From contig JAVJQK010000096.1 in assembly GCA_040218145.1 (NCBI GenBank), forward strand, positions 62,001 through 126,000: 64,000 nt of DNA, in the 5' to 3' direction. This DNA comes from Sandaracinaceae bacterium. GTDB lineage: Bacteria; Myxococcota_A; Polyangia; Polyangiales; Sandaracinaceae. Positions 52,151 to 60,271 of the stretch are shown piece after piece; position 1 is the stretch's first letter; the number at the start of each line of letters is the position of its first letter. The notes under the pieces are model-generated. The model made no database searches, had not been told where the DNA came from, and worked only from the letters and a program-made list of their open reading frames with translations. A program made the translations under genes and the position numbers.

Positions 52151-53557
52151 ATGACACTCGCCACGCGTCGCGCGCTCCTCCCCGTCGTCGTGCTCCTCAC
52201 GGGCTGCATGGCCGCCCCGCCGGAGGCTCCGGTGGACGAGCTGGGCTCGAACCTCAACGCGCGAGAGCGCCGGGAGCGGGCCGGGCAGATCCGGGACATC
52301 GCGGCCAGCTACGGCATCCGCGAGGGGAGCTGGCTGGTGGCCGGGGTCGGGGACGCGGAGACGTACCTGACGCAGTGCCAGCACAACCTGACCTGGGCCT
52401 GTCGCGGCCCGGTGCACGCCGACTGCGGCGGCCGCGCGGTGGTGGCGGGCTCGGGCGACGGCCCCTGCTGGCGAGAGCAGGGCGGCCTCGGCATCTTCCA
52501 GCTCGACGGCGGCACGTATGATCAGACGCTCCGCCGGGACGGGCGACGCGTGCTCTCCATCGAGGGCAACATCCGCGCGGGCACCGAGTTCATCCTCGAT
52601 ATGGTGGTGCGCTCCACCTACATCAGCGGGGTCTCCTCGCGCGCCCAGGCCGCGGCCTGGATGAACGGGGTCACGACCAGCAACTCGCGCTTCCCGATCT
52701 GGGTCAAGACGGTCACCCACTACTACAACGGCTGCCGCCCCGGAGCGCGCTGCTACAACGACCGCTACGCGCGCTACCGCCGCTTCGCCCGCAACATCCG
52801 GAGCGAGTTCGGCAACAGCTTCTGGACGTCCGGCTCGAGCGCGGGCTCGGACTGGATCGGCAGCGTGTGCGACCCGTCCGCGAGCGACGCGTGCGAGCTC
52901 GGCCTGCCCGGGCAGCGCTGCCTCACCACCGACAGCAGCGGCGTGTGTGTCTCCAGCTGCGAGGGCTTCTGCCCCGACCGCTCCGGCTTCTCGACCACCT
53001 TCTGCGTCTCGCTCGACGGCGGGGCGACCGGCACCTGCCTGCCCATGGCCACGGGCGGCTGCCCGCCCGGCACGTCGGCGCGCGAGATGAGCCGGCACGT
53101 CGGCTCGAGCGGCGCGTCGATGCGCACGGGCACGGTCTGCGCGCCCAGCGCGACCCCCGAGCCGCCGCGCGGGCTCTGCGCCGACAGCTGCGCGAGCGCG
53201 GGCAACGGCACCTGCGAGGACGGCGGCGCCGACTCGGTGTTCTCGGACTGCGCCTTCGGCACGGACTGCGGCGACTGCGGCGTGCGCGATCCGGGCGACG
53301 AGCCCATGAGCTGCCTCGACACGCGCGAGAGCTGCGCGGCGGGCGGGACCTGCTGCGGAGATCTGTCCTGCCGCGACGGCGTGACCTTCGACGACCAGTG
53401 CTGCGTCGAGGCGGGCGACTCGTGCACGACGGGCAGCGACTGCTGCGGCGCGATGGCCTGCGTGGCCGGCATGTGCGCCTGCCACTCCGCCGGACGCACC
53501 TGCGTGGCCGACGCGGACTGCTGCTCCGGAAGCTGCAACTCCGGCACCTGCCGCTGA
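52151..53557 (+). CDS. Lysozyme-like Cys-rich lipoprotein
   Basis: 468 residues. Lipobox LLTGC (Cys19). Residues 45-220 resemble a lysozyme/SLT-like domain: WLVAGVGDAETYLTQC with candidate catalytic Glu70, then CWREQGGLGIFQLDGGTYD. From about 235 the protein is Cys-rich (more than 30 Cys, for example CCGDLSC, CCVEAGDSC, DCCSGSCNSGTC), an EGF/TIL-like series. Probably an outer-membrane or secreted cell-wall hydrolase, plausible for a predatory lifestyle. Confidence 0.8.
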   Translation: MTLATRRALLPVVVLLTGCMAAPPEAPVDELGSNLNARERRERAGQIRDIAASYGIREGSWLVAGVGDAETYLTQCQHNLTWACRGPVHADCGGRAVVAGSGDGPCWREQGGLGIFQLDGGTYDQTLRRDGRRVLSIEGNIRAGTEFILDMVVRSTYISGVSSRAQAAAWMNGVTTSNSRFPIWVKTVTHYYNGCRPGARCYNDRYARYRRFARNIRSEFGNSFWTSGSSAGSDWIGSVCDPSASDACELGLPGQRCLTTDSSGVCVSSCEGFCPDRSGFSTTFCVSLDGGATGTCLPMATGGCPPGTSAREMSRHVGSSGASMRTGTVCAPSATPEPPRGLCADSCASAGNGTCEDGGADSVFSDCAFGTDCGDCGVRDPGDEPMSCLDTRESCAAGGTCCGDLSCRDGVTFDDQCCVEAGDSCTTGSDCCGAMACVAGMCACHSAGRTCVADADCCSGSCNSGTCR

Positions 53558-53570
53558 GCTACGCTCCGGC

Positions 53571-53897
53571 GTGCTCTACAAGATCATGTCCCGCTCGCTC
53601 TGGGCTCAGCGCGGAGCGAGCATGCCGCGGGCGCCCGTCGACGTGAGCGACGGCTTCGTGCACCTGAGCTCCGCGGCGCAGGTGGAGGAGACGGCCGCGA
53701 AGCACTTCGCGGGGCAGACGGAGCTGCTGCTCCTCGACGTCGATGAGGCGAAGCTCGTCCCTGGCACGCTCCGCTGGGAGCCGTCGCGCGGCGGCGCGCT
53801 CTTCCCACACGTCTATGGCGAGGTGCCCGTGACCGCGGTGGTTCAGGAGCGGGCGCTGCCCTGGAACGGCGAGGCGTTCGACTTCCCGCCCCTATGA
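53571..53897 (+). CDS. DUF952 family protein
   Basis: 108 residues, GTG start preceded by TACGCT at 53560-53565. LYKIMSRSLWAQ, DGFVHLSSAAQVEETAAKHF and LRWEPSRGGALFPHVYGEVP are textbook DUF952. Paralogue of the gene at 21714. Confidence 0.9.
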   Translation: MLYKIMSRSLWAQRGASMPRAPVDVSDGFVHLSSAAQVEETAAKHFAGQTELLLLDVDEAKLVPGTLRWEPSRGGALFPHVYGEVPVTAVVQERALPWNGEAFDFPPL

Positions 53898-53924
53898 GAG
53901 CCTGTGAGAGCCTCTGAGCGTGGG

Positions 53925-54692
53925 TCACGCGTCGCGCGCCGAAGACGCCTGGTCGACGAGGGTCTGCACGCGCTGGCGCAGGGTCTCGGTCTCCTCCGGG
54001 GTCTTCGGCACGGGCTGGGGCTCGCCCACCGCGGCCCAGATCGGCGTCCGCCGCCGCGTCGCCATGCGCCCGAAGTGCTGCCGGAAGCTCTCTCCGAAGA
54101 ACTCGTCGCCCGGCCGGTAGGCCAGCCCGAGCGGGAGCACGCGGACCAGGTCGAGCCCGCGCGCGGCCGCGAACGCGCCCCGCATGAAGGGCCGGACCTC
54201 GTCGCCCGTGAACGTCGTGCCCTCGGGGAAGACGATGAGGTTTCGGCCCTCGATGAGCGCGCGGCGCATCGAGCGGATGGCGCGGACGCCGCTGCGGCGG
54301 TCGTCGCGGTCGACGAAGATCGTGTCGGTCGCCTCCGCCGCGTTCCCCACCACCGGGATGTCGCGCACCCCGTGGTGGCTCAGCACCACCCCGCCCACGA
54401 GGTGAATCGCCACGAGGATGTCGAGCGGCGAGCGGTGGTTGGCCACGACGAGGAAGGGCCCGAGGCCGCCCTCGGGGACCTCGCCCGCGACCTTCTTCAG
54501 ATCGATGCCGAGGAGCGGGATCACCCCGTGGCTCCAGGTGTCGATGAAGCGCTGCTTGCCCCAGGGCGTAGCCAGCTCCGAGTCGAGCAGGCTCAGCGCC
54601 TTCTGGCTGTAGACCACGGCGCTGGTCCAGGTGGCGAAGCCGAGGGCGCGGCCGGCGGCGCGGGCGGATCCGAGCGGGTTCATCGCCGCCAC
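53925..54692 (-). CDS. 1-acyl-glycerol-3-phosphate acyltransferase-like (PlsC)
   Basis: 255 residues. Acyltransferase blocks: VVANHRSPLDIL (NH-x4-D), TIFVDRDDRRSG, and VFPEGTTFTGDEVRPF. A hydrophobic N-terminus suggests membrane association. It acylates lysophosphatidic acid or a related lipid. Divergent from algH. Confidence 0.9.
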   Translation of the reverse strand: MAAMNPLGSARAAGRALGFATWTSAVVYSQKALSLLDSELATPWGKQRFIDTWSHGVIPLLGIDLKKVAGEVPEGGLGPFLVVANHRSPLDILVAIHLVGGVVLSHHGVRDIPVVGNAAEATDTIFVDRDDRRSGVRAIRSMRRALIEGRNLIVFPEGTTFTGDEVRPFMRGAFAAARGLDLVRVLPLGLAYRPGDEFFGESFRQHFGRMATRRRTPIWAAVGEPQPVPKTPEETETLRQRVQTLVDQASSARDA

Positions 54693-54713
54693 ATAGCACG
54701 CACATCAGCACGG

Positions 54714-54743
54714 GTGACAAGCCTCGGACCGAGGTCGTAAGAT
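54714..54743 (+). promoter_or_regulatory. Promoter of algH
   Basis: GTGACA (54714-54719), 18-nt spacer, TAAGAT (54738-54743), 5 nt to the GTG at 54749. Leaderless start predicted. Confidence 0.58.
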
Positions 54744-54748
54744 GGGGT

Positions 54749-55315
54749 GTGTCCAGCCAGCTCGCACCCGGCCTGCTCGTGGCCGCCCCCGGAATGAGCT
54801 GCCCGTTCTTCAACCACACCGTGATCCTCCTCGTGGAGCATGGCGAAGACGGGGCGCTGGGGTTCGTCATCAACCAGCCCACCGAGCAGCCCGTCACCTC
54901 GCTGATGGAGGGCCTCGAGATCGACGACCTCGCGGACGAGATCGACGGCGAGGTCTGGGTCGGCGGCCCCGTCGCGCCCGACACCGGCTGGGTCCTGTTC
55001 GACCCGACCAGCGGCGAGACCGACGAGGTCGACGCGCTCCGGATCGCCCCCCGCGTGGCGGTCAGCGCGTCGCGCATCTTCCTCGAGCAGATCGCCGAGG
55101 GCGGCGGCCCCGAGCGCTACGCCGTCCTCCTCGGCTACGCGGGCTGGGGCCCCGACCAGCTGGACGACGAGCTCCGCGAGGGCAGCTGGATCCCGATCGA
55201 CATCGACCCGAAGATCATCTTCGACCTGCCCCCCGAGGAGCGCTGGTCGGCCGCGCTCGCGACGCTGGGCATCGATCCGGCTCGCTTCGGTCGGCTCGGC
55301 GTGGCCGAGGCCTGA
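54749..55315 (+). CDS. AlgH/YqgE family protein
   Basis: 188 residues. LAPGLLVAAPGMSCPFFNHTVILLVEH, GALGFVINQPTE, VWVGGPVAPD and LLGYAGWGPDQLDDEL are the defining blocks of the UPF0301/AlgH family. Cytosolic, function still unclear (regulatory role in some species). Its stop is 3 bp from the MITE-like element at 55319. Confidence 0.95.
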   Translation: MSSQLAPGLLVAAPGMSCPFFNHTVILLVEHGEDGALGFVINQPTEQPVTSLMEGLEIDDLADEIDGEVWVGGPVAPDTGWVLFDPTSGETDEVDALRIAPRVAVSASRIFLEQIAEGGGPERYAVLLGYAGWGPDQLDDELREGSWIPIDIDPKIIFDLPPEERWSAALATLGIDPARFGRLGVAEA

Positions 55316-55318
55316 CTT

Positions 55319-55446
55319 GGACTACTTGGTCACATTCACGACGGCCCTCGCTCGTTCAGCGGCTCCGGGCACGTCGCTCCTCTTCGAAGGGGCTGAAAGC
55401 CCCTCTTTCATCGTCGCGTCGCGCCCGACATGTGGCCAAGTAGTCC
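55319..55446. mobile_element. Second MITE-like element with 17-bp inverted repeats
   Basis: GGACTACTTGG(T/C)CACAT: the left arm 55319-55335 matches the reverse complement of 55430-55446 at 16 of 17 bases. The 128-bp unit is non-coding and includes the hairpin at 55388. It is unrelated in sequence to the element at 51408. It could also serve as a bidirectional RNA structure rather than a mobile unit. Confidence 0.6.
55388..55404 (+). terminator. Stem-loop AGGGGCT-GAA-AGCCCCT
   Basis: A 7-bp perfect stem, GAA loop, followed by CTTTC. It may end algH transcription. It lies inside the MITE-like element. Confidence 0.6.
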
Positions 55447-55472
55447 TTGCCCCGGCGTGGTAAGAGCCGCGC

Positions 55473-55937
55473 ATGACCGAAGGCAAGACCGCGCGGGCGT
55501 CCTACACCGAGATGACGGAGCTGGTGCTCCCGCAGCACGGCAACGTGCTCGGCTCGGCGTTCGGCGGGACGGTGCTCGCCTGGATCGACGTGTGCGGGGC
55601 CATCGCGGCGCAGCGCCACTGCAACCGCGTCGCGGTGACGGCGGCGATCGACGAGGTGAACTTCCTCGCCCCGATCACGGTGGGCGACGTCGTGGTGCTC
55701 TCGGCGCGCGTCAACGCGGCGTTCCGTACCTCGATGGAGGTCGAGGTGGAGGTCAAGGTCGAGGACGCGATGACGGGCCACCGCCGCCGCTGCGTCGACG
55801 CGTTCATGACCTTCGTCGCGGTGGGCGAGGACCGGAAGCCCTGCGCCGTGCCCGCGCTCATCGGCGAGAGCGCCGAGGACGAGCGCCGCCGGGCCGAGGC
55901 CGAGGCGCGCCGGGCGCATCGCCTGTCCAAGCGCTGA
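55473..55937 (+). CDS. Acyl-CoA thioesterase (hotdog fold)
   Basis: 154 residues. TELVLPQHGNVLGSAFGGTVLAWID followed by CGAIAAQRH is the YciA/BACH-type hotdog signature, and VTAAIDEVNFLAPITVGD the second strand block. Catalytic Asp and Asn positions appear kept (N24 and D39). Hydrolyses acyl-CoA in the cytosol. TAAGAG at 55461-55466 is the -10 candidate. Confidence 0.93.
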   Translation: MTEGKTARASYTEMTELVLPQHGNVLGSAFGGTVLAWIDVCGAIAAQRHCNRVAVTAAIDEVNFLAPITVGDVVVLSARVNAAFRTSMEVEVEVKVEDAMTGHRRRCVDAFMTFVAVGEDRKPCAVPALIGESAEDERRRAEAEARRAHRLSKR

Positions 55938-56342
55938 TCAGCCGCCCACGTAGTGCTCGAGCACGACCTGGCCCGTCGGGTAGCTCGAGCCGCGCGGCTC
56001 GGGCGTGACCATGATCCGGAAGTTGTCGTGCGGGGTGATCGTGGTCAGGCGGCCGCGCCGATCGTCGGCGTCGTAGTGGAGCCGACCGGCGAGCACCGGA
56101 GTCCCGCCCGCGGGCGCGATCCAGACGTGGTAGCTCTCGAAGCCCGCGCCGAGCCGGTTGGGCGGCGGCAGGTGCTGCACGTCGAGGTCGACGCGGCGGT
56201 TGTCACCGGCGACGCTCGCGACCTGCAGCTGCGCGTCGGTCCCGGCCGCCTGGCCGCGCCCCAAAAGGTGATAGCTCGAGGCGCCGCAGCCCACGAGGGC
56301 GAACAGGGCGGCGGCGAGCAGGCTGTGGCGAATAGTCTTCAT
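55938..56342 (-). CDS. Hypothetical lipoprotein
   Basis: 134 residues from ATG 56342. Lipobox LVGC (Cys19). The mature domain resembles an anti-sigma or cytochrome-c-oxidase-like beta sandwich in pattern (FESYHVWIAPAGGTPVLAGRL) but is unassigned. Its stop abuts the thioesterase stop (convergent). Confidence 0.72.
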   Translation of the reverse strand: MKTIRHSLLAAALFALVGCGASSYHLLGRGQAAGTDAQLQVASVAGDNRRVDLDVQHLPPPNRLGAGFESYHVWIAPAGGTPVLAGRLHYDADDRRGRLTTITPHDNFRIMVTPEPRGSSYPTGQVVLEHYVGG

Positions 56343-56461
56343 GCTTCTTGCCAGGGCAAGCGTCGTACCGGCGTCGCGCCCCTGCGCGCGGGACTCGAGA
56401 GATCGAGGCAGCGCGACACGCACGCGCGCATCCGTCCCGCCTCGTGGTATCGCTTCGTGCG

Positions 56462-57580
56462 ATGACGGAGGAGAACGAGGGCCGTGGCGGCCGCTGGGGG
56501 CTGTTCCTCCTCGCGCTCTTCGTCGGGCTGCCGCTCCTCGCGCTCTGTGGCCTGACGGTGCTCGGGCCTCCGTCGCCGGAGACGATGGTCTTCACCTTCG
56601 CGGTGACGGCGATGGTGGTCGGCGGGCTGATGGCGCCCTGGTCCCCCAGGCTCGCCTGGGGCGCGCGGCTGGGCTTCGTCGCGCTCTTCCTCGTGGTGGT
56701 CTGGCGGGTGTTCAGCGCGGACGCGGGCCGGACCGTCCGCGCCTACACGGTCGACGCCGGCAGCCCCGCGCTGGCCAGCGGCCGGCTGCTCGACACGATC
56801 GTGCCCGAGCGAGACGTGGCGATCGGCGGCACGCTCTTCCTCCAGGCGATGGGGCAGATGGGCCCGCCCGAGCCCGGGCTGCTCGACGCGCTGCGCGACG
56901 GCTACGCGCGCATGCGCCTCGACCAGGGCCCCGTGCCGTCGTCGACGGTCTCGACCTTCGTGATGGGTCAGACCCCGGAGGACCACACCGTCTTCCGCGT
57001 CGCGCCCGCCGATCGCTTCAACCCGCCCGAGGCGGTCGTGCTCTTCCTTCACGGCTCGATGGGCAACATCACCGTCGCGTGCTGGCAGGTGGCGCAGGCC
57101 GCGAACCCGGTCGGGCTCGACGTGATCTGTCCCTCGACGGACTGGCGAGCCGAGTGGGAGGGCGAAGAAGGTCAGGCCATCGTGCAGGCCGCCCTCGCGC
57201 GGCTGCGCTCCGAGAACGTGCGGCGGGTCTATCTCGCGGGGCTCAGCCGCGGGGGCATCGGCATCAGCCGCATGGCGCGCGACCTCGACGTGGAGGGGAT
57301 CATCCTCATCAGCGGGGCCTCGTCGCGCGCTCGGCCCAAGCGCGTGCCCACGCTGGTCCTCCAGGGGCGGCGCGATCCGCGCACGCCGCCCGCGCCGGCC
57401 CGGCAGTACGCCCGCGCGGTGGGCGCGACCTACCGCGAGCACCCGGAGGCTGGCCACTGGATGCTGCTCAGCCACCACGAGTGGTTCGAGAGCGAGCTGC
57501 GCCGCTGGCTCGCCTATCGCGAGGGGCTGGGTGACGTTCACGGGTCCGGGGCTGCGGAAGCTCCGACCGGGGATAACTGA
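56462..57580 (+). CDS. Membrane-anchored alpha/beta hydrolase
   Basis: 372 residues from ATG 56462. Three N-terminal helices (13-35, 41-60, 67-83). The hydrolase core has VVLFLHGSMGN (oxyanion), YLAGLSRGGIG (nucleophile Ser), LQGRRDPRTP (acid) and PEAGHWML (His). Exported topology likely. Esterase/dienelactone-hydrolase-like; substrate unknown. The next gene starts 6 bp after. Confidence 0.85.
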   Translation: MTEENEGRGGRWGLFLLALFVGLPLLALCGLTVLGPPSPETMVFTFAVTAMVVGGLMAPWSPRLAWGARLGFVALFLVVVWRVFSADAGRTVRAYTVDAGSPALASGRLLDTIVPERDVAIGGTLFLQAMGQMGPPEPGLLDALRDGYARMRLDQGPVPSSTVSTFVMGQTPEDHTVFRVAPADRFNPPEAVVLFLHGSMGNITVACWQVAQAANPVGLDVICPSTDWRAEWEGEEGQAIVQAALARLRSENVRRVYLAGLSRGGIGISRMARDLDVEGIILISGASSRARPKRVPTLVLQGRRDPRTPPAPARQYARAVGATYREHPEAGHWMLLSHHEWFESELRRWLAYREGLGDVHGSGAAEAPTGDN

Positions 57581-57586
57581 GGGCTC

Positions 57587-57889
57587 ATGGGTTGCGCCAT
57601 CGGATGTCTCGCGCTCGCGTTCCCACGCGTCGCGCTCGTGCTGGTCTGGCTGCTCGGGCCGGACGCCTACCTGTCCCGCGCCTTCCCGGGGCTGCTCTGG
57701 CTGATCCTCGGCTTCCTGTTCCTGCCGCTCACCACGCTCGCCTTCGCGTTCGCCAGCAACTCCATCGGTCCGATGAACGACGTGACGCCCTTCGGGTGGC
57801 TGCTCGTCATCCTCGCGTTGCTCGTCGACCTGGGGCTGCTCGGCGGCGGCGGGCGGGCCGCGCGCTGGCGTCGAGAAGACGCGGACTGA
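57587..57889 (+). CDS. Small membrane protein
   Basis: 100 residues with three helices; starts MGCAIGCLAL, ends in a basic RWRRED tail. Likely co-transcribed with the hydrolase before it. Function unknown. Confidence 0.72.
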   Translation: MGCAIGCLALAFPRVALVLVWLLGPDAYLSRAFPGLLWLILGFLFLPLTTLAFAFASNSIGPMNDVTPFGWLLVILALLVDLGLLGGGGRAARWRREDAD

Positions 57890-57951
57890 CCGCTTCGGCG
57901 GGTCGACGCAAGGTTCGCAACGGCGTCACCGCTTCGATATGCTCCGCCGTC

Positions 57952-59232
57952 GTGGGGGGACACTCCGACTCCGACGACGCGCGTCTCCTCGCGTTCGCGC
58001 GCCGCCTGCAAGCGTTCCAGACCTTCGACGAGCTCATCGACGAGCTCTGCAACGAGGTGCGGGCCGCCGTCGGGTACTCGACCGCGTGGCTCGCCATCTT
58101 CGACGAGAGCGGGGAACGGGTGCGCATCATGGCCATCCAGGGGGACATGGCGGAGCGCGTCTGGGAGCGCGCGGCCGTGATCCCCGTGTCCGGCGATCCC
58201 TACATGGAGCGCATCCGCGACGACCGCACCGTGCAGATCGTGGAGGACGCGCAGGTCGCCGATGACGTGAACCGCGACATCGTCACCGCGCTCGGGAATC
58301 GCACGATCGTCAACGTGCCGCTCACCCTCATCGACCGCCCGTTCGGCGCGATCGGGACGGGCACCTTCGGCGACGAGGGCGTCCGCGTCCCGTCGCGGGC
58401 GGACCTCGCGTACCTCGAGGCCATGGGCCAGCAGCTGGTGATGGCCTCGGCCCGCATCCTGCTCGATCAGCAGCGGAAGGAGGCGGCGGCGGAGCGCGAG
58501 GCGCTGATGCGCCAGCTCGAGCAACGCCAGCGGCTCGAGAGCCTGGGCCGCCTGGCCGGAGGCGTGGCGCACGAGTTCAACAACCTCCTCACGGTCGTGC
58601 ACGGGAGCGCGTCGCTGCTCCTGCTCGAGGAAGACGACCCCGAGAAGGTGGAGGAGCTGCGGGTGATCATCGACGCCGCGGAGCGCTCGGAGCAGCTGAC
58701 GAGGAAGCTCCTCGCGATGGGCAAGCGGCAGCCGCTGCGCCTCGAGGTCACGGGGCTCGACGCGATCGTGCGCGACGCCCAGGCGCTGATGCGCCCCGTC
58801 GTGCCCAAGGGCGTCGAGCTGGAGTGCTCCGTGGAAGAGGGGATGCGCGTGAGGGTGGACGCCGCGCAGGTCGAGCAGCTGCTCCTGAACCTGGTCCTCA
58901 ACGCGTGCGACGCGATGCCCGAGGGGGGCCGCGTGACGGTGCGCGGCGACGCCGTGGAGCTCGACGAGCGCTTCGCCGAGGAGCACGTGTGGGCGCGCCC
59001 GGGTCTGTACGCGCAGGTCGTCGTCGAGGACACGGGCGTCGGGATGGAGCCGGAGCTGCTCGCCCGGATCTTCGAGCCCTTCTTCACCACCAAGCCCGAA
59101 GAGAAGGGCTCCGGGCTCGGCCTCGCGATCAGCCGCGGCGTCGCCGAGCAGCACGGAGGCTTCCTCCACGCGACGTCCGTCCCCGGCGAAGGCTCGCGCT
59201 TCGCGCTGTATCTGCCGCGGAGCACTCAATAG
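57952..59232 (+). CDS. GAF-domain histidine kinase
   Basis: 426 residues from GTG 57952, which is preceded by TATGCT 8 nt upstream. Residues 10-170 form a GAF domain. The kinase has H-box GGVAHEFNNLLTVV (His207), N-box LLNLVLNACDAMP, VEDTGVGM, FEPFFTTK and GSGLGLAIS. No TM helix: a soluble sensor. No partner response regulator adjacent; a SpoIIAA-like protein follows. Confidence 0.9.
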   Translation: MGGHSDSDDARLLAFARRLQAFQTFDELIDELCNEVRAAVGYSTAWLAIFDESGERVRIMAIQGDMAERVWERAAVIPVSGDPYMERIRDDRTVQIVEDAQVADDVNRDIVTALGNRTIVNVPLTLIDRPFGAIGTGTFGDEGVRVPSRADLAYLEAMGQQLVMASARILLDQQRKEAAAEREALMRQLEQRQRLESLGRLAGGVAHEFNNLLTVVHGSASLLLLEEDDPEKVEELRVIIDAAERSEQLTRKLLAMGKRQPLRLEVTGLDAIVRDAQALMRPVVPKGVELECSVEEGMRVRVDAAQVEQLLLNLVLNACDAMPEGGRVTVRGDAVELDERFAEEHVWARPGLYAQVVVEDTGVGMEPELLARIFEPFFTTKPEEKGSGLGLAISRGVAEQHGGFLHATSVPGEGSRFALYLPRSTQ

Positions 59233-59262
59233 ACGCCGAACCCCACCGTTCGTGACCTCGGC

Positions 59263-59670
59263 ATGACTGCGTCTCCTCCCGCCATACGGGTCGACGCCGG
59301 CGAGCGTCCGCTCATCTGGCTCATCGAGACGGGCCCCGTACCTTCGCTCGCCAGCTACCTGACGGAGCTGGATCGGCTGCTCGCCGACGGGCGGCCCTAC
59401 CTCTCCATTCACGACGTGCGGCTGAGCGACGGCTGGTCTCCGCGAGACCGCGTCGGCATGAACGAGTGGATCTGCGCCCACACGTCGCAGCTGATGGAGG
59501 TCGCCATGGGGCACGCCATGGTCGTCGCCAACGAGGTCCATCGCGGGATGGTCACAGCGGTGTTCTGGGGGACGCCGTTCGCAGGTCGCATCCCCACGTT
59601 CGACTCCGTGGAGGAGGCTCGCGACTGGGCTCAGCGACGCGTGGCCAGGCTGAGGGCGACCGCGGGGTGA
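59263..59670 (+). CDS. SpoIIAA/STAS-like hypothetical protein
   Basis: 135 residues. Blocks LSIHDVRLSDGW, VGMNEWICAHTSQLMEVAMGHAMVVANE and GMVTAVFWGTPFAGRIPTFDS suggest a small alpha/beta fold of the SpoIIAA-like group (PF11964 type), though I have no profile result. Its position 30 bp after a histidine kinase suggests a signalling partner. Confidence 0.62.
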   Translation: MTASPPAIRVDAGERPLIWLIETGPVPSLASYLTELDRLLADGRPYLSIHDVRLSDGWSPRDRVGMNEWICAHTSQLMEVAMGHAMVVANEVHRGMVTAVFWGTPFAGRIPTFDSVEEARDWAQRRVARLRATAG

Positions 59671-59671
59671 A

Positions 59672-60271
59672 TCAGCGCAGCACGAGCGCGCCGAGGAGGG
59701 CCTGCACCAGGAGGCCGGAGAACGCCGCCCCGACGCTCGCCGGCCACGAGGTGCGGTGGGCCACGCGGAGGGCCAGGCTGCTCAGGACCCAGACGGCGAG
59801 GGACGCGGCCGGGAGGCTGATCCGCGCCGTCAGGCGCAGGGCGTCCACGCCGCCCGCGAGGGTCGCCGCCAGCTCCGCGAGCACGTGCGCGAGCATGGGC
59901 GCGGCGTAGGCGAACCCGAGCGCGGCGCGCACCCCGGGCTCGCGGCCCTCTCCACCCGCCCGTGTGGCGAGGCGATGGCTCAGCTCCGCGTGCACCCACC
60001 AGAGCCCGGTCAGGACCGGCAGCATCACCAGCGCCTGCGCGAGGTAGTAGTGCTCCAGCGGGATCGGGAGCAGCACGAACGGGGGCGCGTGCCCCTGCAT
60101 CCACAGCCAGACGAGCAGCACGCTCCAGAACAGCGCGAGCAGCGCGATGGCCGACGCGCCCGGCTTCGCCGAGTCCTCGAGCGCGAGGCGGGCGAAGGTG
60201 CGCCGCGGGGTGAAGAGCGCCCCGAGCAGGCTCGCGGCCAGACCTGGGCTGCTCGTCGGCGGGCTGCTCAC
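59672..60271 (-). CDS. YIP1-family membrane protein
   Basis: 199 residues, GTG start overlapping the DusB stop by 4 nt (GTGA). Five hydrophobic helices and a soluble N-terminus (LGALFTPRRTFARLA) are typical of YIP1 domain proteins. Function in bacteria unknown; co-transcribed with dusB. Confidence 0.78.
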   Translation of the reverse strand: MSSPPTSSPGLAASLLGALFTPRRTFARLALEDSAKPGASAIALLALFWSVLLVWLWMQGHAPPFVLLPIPLEHYYLAQALVMLPVLTGLWWVHAELSHRLATRAGGEGREPGVRAALGFAYAAPMLAHVLAELAATLAGGVDALRLTARISLPAASLAVWVLSSLALRVAHRTSWPASVGAAFSGLLVQALLGALVLR

